Assembly (NCBI GenBank): GCA_015520895.1
Contig: WAPH01000034.1
Location: 1 to 7,157, forward strand
Direction: 5' to 3'
From: Nanobdellati archaeon
GTDB lineage: Archaea; EX4484-52; JAADEF01
DNA length: 7,157 bases
The notes beneath the pieces were generated by a model that was not told the DNA's origin, did not search any database, and worked only from the letters and a program-made list of their open reading frames with translations. This document shows, in pieces, positions 1 to 6,870 of this stretch (the stretch's first letter is position 1; each line of letters starts with the position of its first letter). The position numbers and the translations under genes were made by a program.

Positions 1-96
1 AAATATATTATGATAATTTAAGGAAAATATGTTGCTAAAATACAGAAACAAGCTGCCTGTAATAAAAAGAAGCATACTAGCAAAATAATAAATCAT
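1..96 (-). CDS. Start of an unidentified membrane or secreted protein (partial, runs off the left edge)
   Basis: An open frame of 32 codons begins at the ATG at 96-94 and stays open to base 1. It reads MIYYFASMLLFITGSLFLYF and continues with Asn, Ser and His residues, so the visible part is a hydrophobic stretch fitting a signal peptide or first transmembrane helix, although it lacks the usual basic residues at its N-terminus. The start is well supported. The ATG shares one base with the TAA stop of the upstream gene (TAATG), and an AAGGAGGG ribosome binding site lies 7 bases before it. A second in-frame ATG at 75-73 has no such site. It is therefore probably the fourth gene of the minD operon. 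Function is unknown; by context it may be another surface or membrane component. Confidence 0.7.
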   Translation of the reverse strand, partial: MIYYFASMLLFITGSLFLYFSNIFSLNYHNIF

Positions 97-3000
97 TAGG
101 AACCCTCCTTCTTCAAATCAGGATATGCTTCTTCTATGCTTTTCTTATGATGTAATTTATCTTCTATCAAATTTTTTAATTTAGAAAAATAATTTTTACG
201 TTGTTCTTGTTGTATGGGAGGGACGTAATAATAACCTTTAGTAGGATCAAAACCACTTTGTTCTGGAGTCCACAAATAATAAAATACGCCTCCTCCAATA
301 CCTACAATAATTAAAAGAACAAGGACCCACCACCACCATTTACTAGAATTTCCTTTTTTAGAAACCTTTATTTTTTCTTTTAAAGTCTCTAAATCATTTT
401 GAACAACCCTTAATAAAGCATAAGCTTTTAAATAATTACCTTGAGTAATCAAGTTATTAATTTCTTCTGTCATATTTTCTATAGCTTTAAATTCATTATA
501 ATAAATGCTATTCTCGTCAATCTCATCTTTTAACTCGTCAACATTATCTTTTACTATTTCAAATTTTTGTTTTATTTCTTTTATTTTTTCCTCATTAGGA
601 TTCACTATAAATTTAGCTTGCTTTTTAATAGTTTTGCCTCCTTTTTCTATTTTCACAGTAAAAAGAAATTCCCCTATATCCTTAGGCAAAACGTTTATCT
701 TCAAATTATATTGTTTACCAGGATTAATAGTTGCCCCTGTAAAATCATAATTAATCTCTATAAGGTTATCATGTTCAAAAGACAATTCATTTTTATTTAT
801 CACAAGTATCTCAGATCCTGTATTTTTGATGCCTATAATAATTTCCTGAGATTCGTTATAAGTTAACTCATACTTCTTATCCAATATTAATTCTAGAGTT
901 AAAGAATTACTTGCTTCTTTGGTTGTTTGTTGTGTTGTGTTGTCATTAGAATCAGTAGATGAAGAGGAATAAGTAGACGAGGAGGAAGACTCACTATTAG
1001 TTTGAGTATCTTGTGTTTGTTCTTGTATTACAGTTAAAGAAACGGCTTCGTTCTCTTGATATTTCATATCTCCATAGCCGCTAGCAGTATAATAACTATC
1101 AGTATTATCTAAATCTACCTTGATTGTTGCATCTCCTACACTCAATCCCTTCACAGATACAGTACAAACGGTTATTTCATCGCCTCCATTTATATCAGTA
1201 GCGGAAGAGCATGTTGTGTTTGCTTTAGTACCATCGAACTTAGCCACTTCGGCATCATATATCTTTAATACAACCGAAGTAGAATCTACAGTTGCAGTAC
1301 CTAAATTCTTAGCTTTAACGGTTAATGTAGTAGTCGAATCTACTTGTATAGTGTTAGACTCTAAAGAAAGCGTTATTTGAACATAAGGTGCGTCTAACTC
1401 ATATGTATAAGATGACGTATTTACAGTAGAATAATTAGTTAATTTATCTGCGCTTATAATTATATCGTGTGTCTTATACATATAATACCCGTCAGCGGTT
1501 TTAGAAGGAGCAGTATAATTAATAACATAATACCCTCCTGAATTATTGTAAGTAACAGATGCTGGAGAATAAGCAATGTACTTAGTATTTTTTTCACTCC
1601 ACCTATCGTAAATAGTAAAGTTTTCTTTCGTTATGCCTGAAATAACATTCCCTTCAAAATCTTTTATACTCATTCTAATAGTGAGATTTGTCCCTGGTTT
1701 AATTGCAGTTAAATCTGTATTTCCTTCTGCGTTAATGAGAGATATAACTGATAAAGATGGTTTTGTAGATATAAATTTAGAAAGTTCGTTATTTTCAGAA
1801 ATAATATCAAAAGTAGCATTAACTACGTTTGCTTTAATATAATAATCTCCATCTATATTACTAATATTAAAGGTTGCATTCTTACAAGAACCTTCTTTAA
1901 GAGACTCGTACAAATAATTAAAATTAGCGATTTTAGAAGAGCAGCTTGCATCTTCACAAATATCTATAGTTACATTAAACATATACTCTATCCTACTTCC
2001 TATATTACACACAGTAATATTCCCTTCAAAATCTATACCTTTTGAAGGATGATCATAATATTTCATACTTAAAGCAATGTCACTTCTGTTGAGAGCTTGA
2101 ATGGAAAAAGTATCAGTAGTGTTATAGCTTCCTATATCGTTATAGCACTTCCAAAAATAAGAATATGTACCTTCATTTGTAAAAACATAAGAGAAGTTAA
2201 GTTGCTCAATAGATACATTAGATTTAGTTTTAACCACATTGCCGTCTATAAGCAAAGAACAAGTAGAATTAAAGGCATACAAATCTTTAACATCCGCTAA
2301 AAAATATACATCTTTACCTATTATAACATCAATAGAATCCTCAGGCGAGAGATGATCGAGATAGATAGGATAATCAGTATTATTAATTTCAAAATATTCA
2401 ATAGTATTATTGATATTATTCCATTTATCATAAAAGAAGGATCTTAAAGTATAATTAGAGTTATGAGTTGCTCTTAGGTATAAAGGCGAGGAAAGCATTG
2501 AAAGATTAAAAACATAAGAAGTGTTTATTTCATTTCCACTTTCATCATACGTAGACCATTTCAAATAAGTGGAAGAAAAATCTATATCTTCTTTTATAAA
2601 ATCACGAGTAACAGCACCCACATAATATGCAGGGAATACCTCTGTTACTCTTCCTTTAGAGTCTTTTTTAGCATAACTAATGTTGAAAACTGCATATATG
2701 GCTTTAATAGGGGAATCATCTGCGGAAAAGTAAGAATAAGCAGGAACAAGCAAATGAGTACCATTATATAAAGCAGTAGGAATAAAAGAATAATAAGGGG
2801 TTACAAGTATAAAAGAGAAAGAAGAATAATTAATAATCTTTACCCTCTCATTAGATAAAATAGCATAAATTATTTGCTTTAAAGTAGAGTTCTCTTTTAC
2901 AAAATTATAAGCGGCATGATCAAAAAAAGTATCTTCAATAACCAAAGTTCGAGTAAGATTATAAGAATAATTATAATAATCATAAGTAGTATTAAAGTAA

Positions 3001-3473
3001 TAAATATAGCGAGGTGCTTTATTATCGACAAACAAATAAAGTAGAGACGTAGTATTTGAAAGATCATCATCCATAGTTATATTAATAGTAAGATTTTTCT
3101 CGATACTATTCGTAAGATTCAAAGTTAAAGTAAAGTTATACTCGCTAACATCATCAAAAAATATTTTTTCTCCTGTTTGATTATACCAATAACCTTCCCA
3201 TAGTGAAAAATTTCCAAAAGATAGGTCAGAATAACTGCTGTAAGCATAATCAGTCAAAGAAAAATAAGTTTGATTAATCAAAGTAACATAAATACGAGTT
3301 AAATTGACAGGGGATGTTACATTAAAACTAAAATTATATTGCTGAATATTTCCTATTTCTTTATAGTTATTTCCTGTATCGCTATAATAAGCATCACCAC
3401 TAGGAGGAAGAGTACAATATGCTATAGTCATTAACAAAACAAAGGATATAAATAAAAACGCGTATCTCATCAC
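96..3473 (-). CDS. Large secreted, membrane-anchored surface protein with Ig-like/CARDB-like domains, helical stalk and cytoplasmic tail
   Basis: About 1125 residues, role unknown. Seen in order: signal peptide (1-21); a Tyr/Asn/Phe-rich N-terminal third without a recognised family; an Ig-like domain (about 370-460) with a Cys405/Cys443 pair; a CARDB-like domain (about 464-567) ending in the typical DIISENNE pattern; another beta domain (about 572-690); a second CARDB-like domain (about 697-815, Cys755/Cys770); a Ser/Thr/Gln linker (818-855); a further Ig-like domain (856-957); a charged helical, probably coiled-coil segment (960-1040); four tryptophans leading into one transmembrane helix (1046-1068); and a 57-residue cytoplasmic tail with a YYYVPP motif. 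By eye more than 40 N-glycosylation sequons lie before the membrane helix and none after it. The start is GTG at 3473 or ATG at 3470. It follows the 800-residue gene by 20 bases. CARDB and Ig-like folds are adhesion modules, so an adhesin or cell-envelope role is inferred. Confidence 0.9.
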   Translation of the reverse strand: MMRYAFLFISFVLLMTIAYCTLPPSGDAYYSDTGNNYKEIGNIQQYNFSFNVTSPVNLTRIYVTLINQTYFSLTDYAYSSYSDLSFGNFSLWEGYWYNQTGEKIFFDDVSEYNFTLTLNLTNSIEKNLTINITMDDDLSNTTSLLYLFVDNKAPRYIYYFNTTYDYYNYSYNLTRTLVIEDTFFDHAAYNFVKENSTLKQIIYAILSNERVKIINYSSFSFILVTPYYSFIPTALYNGTHLLVPAYSYFSADDSPIKAIYAVFNISYAKKDSKGRVTEVFPAYYVGAVTRDFIKEDIDFSSTYLKWSTYDESGNEINTSYVFNLSMLSSPLYLRATHNSNYTLRSFFYDKWNNINNTIEYFEINNTDYPIYLDHLSPEDSIDVIIGKDVYFLADVKDLYAFNSTCSLLIDGNVVKTKSNVSIEQLNFSYVFTNEGTYSYFWKCYNDIGSYNTTDTFSIQALNRSDIALSMKYYDHPSKGIDFEGNITVCNIGSRIEYMFNVTIDICEDASCSSKIANFNYLYESLKEGSCKNATFNISNIDGDYYIKANVVNATFDIISENNELSKFISTKPSLSVISLINAEGNTDLTAIKPGTNLTIRMSIKDFEGNVISGITKENFTIYDRWSEKNTKYIAYSPASVTYNNSGGYYVINYTAPSKTADGYYMYKTHDIIISADKLTNYSTVNTSSYTYELDAPYVQITLSLESNTIQVDSTTTLTVKAKNLGTATVDSTSVVLKIYDAEVAKFDGTKANTTCSSATDINGGDEITVCTVSVKGLSVGDATIKVDLDNTDSYYTASGYGDMKYQENEAVSLTVIQEQTQDTQTNSESSSSSTYSSSSTDSNDNTTQQTTKEASNSLTLELILDKKYELTYNESQEIIIGIKNTGSEILVINKNELSFEHDNLIEINYDFTGATINPGKQYNLKINVLPKDIGEFLFTVKIEKGGKTIKKQAKFIVNPNEEKIKEIKQKFEIVKDNVDELKDEIDENSIYYNEFKAIENMTEEINNLITQGNYLKAYALLRVVQNDLETLKEKIKVSKKGNSSKWWWWVLVLLIIVGIGGGVFYYLWTPEQSGFDPTKGYYYVPPIQQEQRKNYFSKLKNLIEDKLHHKKSIEEAYPDLKKEGS
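103..110 (-). promoter_or_regulatory. Strong Shine-Dalgarno site for the gene at the left edge
   Basis: On the minus strand this reads AAGGAGGG, a near-complete match to the archaeal anti-Shine-Dalgarno sequence, with 7 bases between GGAGG and the ATG at 96. It lies inside the last codons (Lys-Glu-Gly) of the upstream surface-protein gene. It is the best ribosome binding site in the window and decides the start of the partial gene. Confidence 0.75.
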
Positions 3474-3474
3474 A

Positions 3475-3482
3475 CCTTCACC
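3475..3482 (-). promoter_or_regulatory. Shine-Dalgarno site of the large surface-protein gene, with a nearby second copy
   Basis: The minus strand reads GGTGAAGG followed by TGTGATG, so GGTG occurs twice (3482-3479 and 3476-3473). GGTGA at 3482-3478 is 4 bases from the GTG at 3473, the same spacing as in minD, and 7 bases from the ATG at 3470. The copy at 3476-3473 overlaps the GTG and would be very close to the ATG. Spacing slightly favours GTG, codon strength favours ATG; the protein changes by only one residue. Confidence 0.6.
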
Positions 3483-3493
3483 TTAATAATTCC

Positions 3494-5896
3494 TCATTTT
3501 AAACCTTTATAAAAGTTTACCCTCTTGAGAGGTTTAGATCTTGTTTTTCTTCTTTTTTTAAGAGTGATAATTATGAAGGCTATAATAAAGAAGGTTATTA
3601 CAACTATTTTATTTAGCTCTGTATTCAATCCTTTAATAACATTACCTGTAAAGGTTTTAAAAGAAAATACCATATTTTTGGATTTTTGAGTAGAATTTTT
3701 TTCTAAAATAACTGCTGTATTATTATTAGGAATAACAACATTTAAAGTAAATGAAGCATCTTCTCTTGTTTGTTCGCTTGTCACTTTTAAATTAACAAAA
3801 TAATATTCTTTACATCTTTCTTTAGGGATATCTTTACAATAGTCTGAAGGAATATTCACCATAAGATTAATTTCTTTAGATTCTCCCGGTTTTAACGATT
3901 CTACAAAGGCAGGAGAAATAACATACCATTTATCACTTATTCCTTCTATCCTGAATTCTAGATCTGTTAAAGTAAGATCTCCTGCATTTTCGATAATAAT
4001 TGGTACTATTTTTTTCTTAGCCACTTCTACTTTAATAACTTCATCTAAGTCCACATTAATTTTAGCTCTTTTTTCAACATTGATGAAAAAAGTAAAGGGT
4101 TGATAATCAATATTAGAATCATTGATTCTAACAACAACCTTCACGGCGCTAATTTTAGAATTTCCATGAGGTAAAGGTGCAGGGAAACTAAATTCAAACG
4201 CTCCTTTAGAAGTAGTAGCATCTCCTTTAATATCATATCCTTCTACCTCATAAATCACGCTCAAACCATCAAGCCCATTACCCTTTAAATCTCTTACAAC
4301 TCCTGAAACTACTACTCGATCCCCTACAAAGTAATTTTCCTTTTCGGCTTGGGCATTTATAACTACATACTTTTTCTCACCTATTAAAAAAGCACCACTC
4401 TTATTAAAAATCTCAACATAATTACTAACAATATTAATAGAAGAATCTTTTGTAATATCTTCTAATTCTCCTTTACATCTGTCAAAAGCAAAATCCCAAT
4501 TTTCACAATAGAAAACTGCTAAACGTTTTTCGTCATAAACGTAATTATCTTGATAATAAATACGTATGGAATTAGAATCATAAGGAATTAGTAATTCGAA
4601 GTTCTTGGCTTTAACAATGTTCAAAGATAAAGAAGAAGGATTTAAATCACTTATTCGCATTAAATTACCTACATCTTCAGTAATAACAACATTGTGATAT
4701 TTTGCTATATCTTCTCCAGCCTTTACAATAAGATCATAAGTGCCATGAGGTAGATAAACTTCATATTTTCCAGTATTATCGCTCTTTACTAATTTATCGA
4801 CATCTTTACCTGAAAAATATAATTCTACGGGAATAATCTTGCCATTTTTATTAAGCGTGCTTCCGGTGACTCTGACAACATAATAAACATCTGCAACTTT
4901 AAACTTTTTCTCACTATAATATCTGTAATTTTTGATTACTAAAAACAAATCTTTCTTATAAGAGTTAATATCTAGAGGTTTTAAAATCCTTACTTTTACA
5001 TAATAGGTATTTTCACTTTTAGAGAAATTAATAATATCCAAATGTTTGTTGTCTAATAATACTTCAATATTCTTCAATTCTAATACGTCAGTAAGCACAT
5101 CATGATCATAAAACTTAAAAGATATAATTACATCAGTAGAATCTTTTACTTCTATTTTGTCCTTAGGAGATAAAACTTCTATTCTTAAAGGGGGTTTTAC
5201 TATTAAGCTATTAAGAGAATCGGCAGTTAAGATGAATTGCTGAGAATCATCTGTTACGTATTCTCCACTTATTTTAATAGAATAAATCCCGGTGGGAAAA
5301 TTTAAAGGTATTTTACCAATTAAATTGATACTGCCATCATCGTTGTAATAAGGTGGTAAAATATCATTTAAAGGGAAAGATGATGTTTCATTATAAACAT
5401 ATACTTTAATATTACTTAAAGACTCCGCATTAGCAACATCATCATTATATAATATTTTAAAGGTTAATTCTTCAAAATAATCTCCAGCATACGCCGTTAA
5501 AGGGTTGAAAGATGTAGGCTTTGTGATTTCCATTTTAACTCTTATTATGTTTATGTAAGTAATATTAGTTTCTTGAGTGTTATTGCTATAAACACATATT
5601 ACTTTCAAAGGTTTCAAACCATAATACATCGGAATATTCAATAATTTAATTCTTGCTACATAACTATATCCATCAAAAACCACAGAAGTGATTTTAAAAT
5701 TTGAGAAATAAACATATTTGTTCTCTAAAGTTAAAGATTCGTTATTGCATTGAAATTTAACCATAATATCTTTTTCAGGCTCGTTTAAAAAATAAACTTT
5801 AGAAGGAGCATCTAAAATAACTGCATCTCCATAAACGCCTCTAATAAAAACTATTAAAAAAATACTTGTAATCAGTGCACGAAAATAAGGCATCAT
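3494..5896 (-). CDS. Secreted, membrane-anchored multi-domain Ig-like surface protein
   Basis: 800 residues, no specific family recognised. It has a signal peptide (1-23, cleavage probably after VYG), then a series of beta-sandwich modules: an N-terminal Ig-like unit (24-120, Cys50/Cys101), two further units (about 121-335), a carboxypeptidase-regulatory-like domain (about 336-405, with the NTGKYEVYLPHGTYDL pattern), a poorly assigned region with Cys464/Cys474, an Ig-like/macroglobulin-like domain (about 511-608) and a NEW3-like domain (about 609-722) with the NAGDLTLTDLEF and LKPGESKEI patterns. One transmembrane helix (764-779) is followed by a 21-residue tail with 11 basic and no acidic residues, a clear stop-transfer signal with the C-terminus inside. 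Only about ten N-glycosylation sequons occur, far fewer than in its neighbour. Its ATG overlaps the minD stop (ATGA) and only a weak GGGG precedes it, so translation is probably coupled to minD. A structural or scaffold role at the surface is inferred. Confidence 0.9.
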   Translation of the reverse strand: MMPYFRALITSIFLIVFIRGVYGDAVILDAPSKVYFLNEPEKDIMVKFQCNNESLTLENKYVYFSNFKITSVVFDGYSYVARIKLLNIPMYYGLKPLKVICVYSNNTQETNITYINIIRVKMEITKPTSFNPLTAYAGDYFEELTFKILYNDDVANAESLSNIKVYVYNETSSFPLNDILPPYYNDDGSINLIGKIPLNFPTGIYSIKISGEYVTDDSQQFILTADSLNSLIVKPPLRIEVLSPKDKIEVKDSTDVIISFKFYDHDVLTDVLELKNIEVLLDNKHLDIINFSKSENTYYVKVRILKPLDINSYKKDLFLVIKNYRYYSEKKFKVADVYYVVRVTGSTLNKNGKIIPVELYFSGKDVDKLVKSDNTGKYEVYLPHGTYDLIVKAGEDIAKYHNVVITEDVGNLMRISDLNPSSLSLNIVKAKNFELLIPYDSNSIRIYYQDNYVYDEKRLAVFYCENWDFAFDRCKGELEDITKDSSINIVSNYVEIFNKSGAFLIGEKKYVVINAQAEKENYFVGDRVVVSGVVRDLKGNGLDGLSVIYEVEGYDIKGDATTSKGAFEFSFPAPLPHGNSKISAVKVVVRINDSNIDYQPFTFFINVEKRAKINVDLDEVIKVEVAKKKIVPIIIENAGDLTLTDLEFRIEGISDKWYVISPAFVESLKPGESKEINLMVNIPSDYCKDIPKERCKEYYFVNLKVTSEQTREDASFTLNVVIPNNNTAVILEKNSTQKSKNMVFSFKTFTGNVIKGLNTELNKIVVITFFIIAFIIITLKKRRKTRSKPLKRVNFYKGLK

Positions 5897-6645
5897 AATA
5901 ACCCCAGCAACCTTTTTAATTTAAGGAAACGAGGAGGCTGATAAGTTTTACCAATAAGTTTTGCTGCTATTTGTTTAAATGCTAAAGCAGCATCGCTATA
6001 AGGTTTATAAGCAACTACAGGTATTTTATTGTATATACTTTCTTTTATAACATAATCCTCGGGTATAATACCAAATAAATAAGTTTCAACCATCATTTCT
6101 ATTTCCTCGGGAGTGAGTTCATAAGGAGCACCACTATACCTGTTAACTACAACCCCTTGAACATGAGTTTTAAGACTTTCTGCAACTTTAGAAAGCTTCA
6201 TTGCATTTGTAACAGTAGGTATTTCAGGATTTGTTACAACCAACACTTCATCAGAAGCTTCCAGTACTTTTATCACTTCATCATTAATGCCAGGAGGAGC
6301 ATCTACTATAACCATATCTGCAGGAATCTCTCGTAAGACTACATTTAATTTATTTATATCTGCTTTTAAAGAATCAAGATTAATAGCCGCAGGAACCACA
6401 CGTAAACCTGTATGATGCATATAAATGGCTTTCTCAACATCCAAACCTTTGTTTAAAACATCTTGTAAACTATGAGGAAAATTGTATAAACCTATGTGCA
6501 AACCAAGATTAGAAGCAGTGATATCTGCATCAACCACAACAACATCTTCACCAAAATTATGCAAAGCTAATCCAATATTCAAAGAAGTAACTGTTTTACC
6601 TACACCGCCTTTACCAGAAACTACACTAATAATGCGATTAGCCAT
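5893..6645 (-). CDS. minD: MinD/ParA-family P-loop ATPase, archaeal MinD type
   Basis: 250 residues, a full-length member of the SIMIBI-class MinD family. Visible motifs: deviant Walker A GKGGVGKT (11-18) with signature Lys12 and Walker Lys17; VVVVDADI (35-42) carrying the switch I region; Walker B/switch II VIVDAPPG (112-119); and NPEIPTVTNAMKL, typical of MinD. The last 12 residues (239-250, RFLKLKRLLGLL) form a short amphipathic basic-hydrophobic helix like the membrane-targeting sequence of bacterial MinD. In the family, ATP-bound dimers sit on the membrane and release on hydrolysis; archaeal members have no MinE and at least one haloarchaeal paralogue positions motility and sensory structures. 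The ATG is supported by GGTGAT 4-5 bases upstream. It heads an operon with two or more surface proteins, so I infer a role in placing or assembling that surface complex rather than generic septum placement. Chromosome-partition ParA is less likely, since no ParB-like partner is seen. Confidence 0.93.
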   Translation of the reverse strand: MANRIISVVSGKGGVGKTVTSLNIGLALHNFGEDVVVVDADITASNLGLHIGLYNFPHSLQDVLNKGLDVEKAIYMHHTGLRVVPAAINLDSLKADINKLNVVLREIPADMVIVDAPPGINDEVIKVLEASDEVLVVTNPEIPTVTNAMKLSKVAESLKTHVQGVVVNRYSGAPYELTPEEIEMMVETYLFGIIPEDYVIKESIYNKIPVVAYKPYSDAALAFKQIAAKLIGKTYQPPRFLKLKRLLGLL

Positions 6646-6648
6646 TTA

Positions 6649-6654
6649 ATCACC
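6649..6654 (-). promoter_or_regulatory. Shine-Dalgarno site of minD
   Basis: The minus strand reads GGTGAT, then TAA and the ATG at 6645. This is a perfect match to the ATCACC part of the archaeal 16S rRNA 3' end and fixes the minD start. Its first four bases also form one arm of the leader hairpin described separately. Confidence 0.8.
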
Positions 6655-6674
6655 AATATATCGATATATTGATA
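6651..6674 (-). promoter_or_regulatory. Palindrome and predicted Shine-Dalgarno-sequestering hairpin in the minD leader
   Basis: Bases 6654-6671 are a perfect 18-bp palindrome, CAATATATCGATATATTG. In the minus-strand RNA it folds as seven Watson-Crick pairs around a UCGA tetraloop. The stem extends outwards by U-G, A-U and U-G to ten pairs (6651-6674), so that GGUG of the ribosome binding site is paired. The stem is AU-rich and weak, so it could act as a temperature- or ligand-tuned gate on translation. As DNA, the same symmetry would suit a dimeric repressor just downstream of the predicted transcript start. The symmetry is seen; either function is inference. Confidence 0.5.
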
Positions 6675-6682
6675 TCTCAGCG

Positions 6683-6718
6683 CTTAATAATAATATAAGA
6701 TGTAAAACTTTTAAAAGG
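6683..6718 (-). promoter_or_regulatory. Predicted promoter of the minD operon
   Basis: On the minus strand a CTTTTAAAAG box (6717-6708) is followed by CATCTTATATT (6702-6692) and then ATTAAG (6688-6683). The spacing from the box centre to ATTAAG is about 25 bases, right for an archaeal TATA box and transcript start, which would give a leader of about 37 bases. The tRNA-Pro gene upstream has a closely matching arrangement, which strengthens the call. A second TTTTTAAAAG-like copy lies at 6728-6719. Confidence 0.6.
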
Positions 6719-6728
6719 TTTTTAAAAG
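6704..6728 (-). terminator. Possible T-tract terminator of tRNA-Pro
   Basis: About 12 bases after the tRNA 3' end the minus strand shows three runs of four T within 25 bases (6727-6724, 6716-6713, 6707-6704). Short T-tracts are enough to terminate archaeal RNA polymerase. The same bases contain the minD TATA-like box, so terminator and promoter would overlap. Read-through from the tRNA into minD cannot be excluded. Confidence 0.35.
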
Positions 6729-6739
6729 TGTAGATTCTA

Positions 6740-6814
6740 TGGGGTCGCCCGGATTTGAACCGGGGTCCCAGGCTCCCAAAGCCCGTAGGATGGACCAAGC
6801 TACCCTACGACCCC
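6740..6814 (-). tRNA. tRNA-Pro (anticodon UGG)
   Basis: A complete 75-nucleotide cloverleaf. The acceptor stem pairs GGGGTCG with CGACCCC and the discriminator is A at 6740. The D-loop contains GG. The anticodon stem pairs CGGGC with GCCTG around the loop TTTGGGA, giving anticodon UGG at 6778-6776 on the plus strand numbering. The T-arm pairs CCCGG with CCGGG around TTCAAAT. No CCA is encoded, so it must be added after transcription, as is usual in Archaea. No intron interrupts the anticodon loop. UGG reads proline CCN codons. It lies upstream of minD on the same strand, with its own promoter. Confidence 0.96.
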
Positions 6815-6849
6815 TTAATGCAATATAAGATGAGATAAAATTTAAAAAG
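6815..6849 (-). promoter_or_regulatory. Promoter of the tRNA-Pro gene
   Basis: The minus strand carries CTTTTTAAATTTT (6849-6837), centred about 29 bases before the mature tRNA 5' end, then CATCTTATATT (6832-6822) and ATTAAG directly abutting the tRNA. Box position and strength fit an archaeal TATA element. The transcript probably starts within a few bases of the mature 5' end. Confidence 0.6.
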
Positions 6850-6870
6850 ATAGATTTAAATTTCTTTAGG

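Noticed and set aside
327..338. (CCA)4 trinucleotide repeat as a phase-variation tract
   Set aside because: It simply encodes the four Trp residues beside the membrane helix; in-frame changes would not switch the gene off and four units is short.
505..2300. Five plus-strand open frames of 67-99 codons (505-750, 567-866, 1120-1380, 1633-1842, 2097-2300)
   Set aside because: All lie antisense inside the large surface-protein gene, overlap each other in part, lack ribosome binding sites and recognisable domains, and arise naturally opposite AT-rich coding sequence.
3411..3473. Cys20 at the end of the signal peptide as a lipoprotein attachment site
   Set aside because: The residues before it (TIAY) put Tyr at -1, which does not fit a lipobox; ordinary signal peptidase cleavage near Cys20 is more likely, and the protein already has a C-terminal membrane anchor.
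5893..6645. Plasmid or chromosome partition ParA, or a NifH-like/Mrp-like iron-sulfur ATPase
   Set aside because: The MinD signature segments and C-terminal membrane helix are present, no ParB partner is seen, and the protein contains no cysteine at all, which excludes iron-sulfur binding.
6853..6865. ATTTAAATTT as a plus-strand TATA box
   Set aside because: It would give a leader of about 100 bases without a ribosome binding site, whereas the box at 6953-6963 is correctly placed for the start at 6987.
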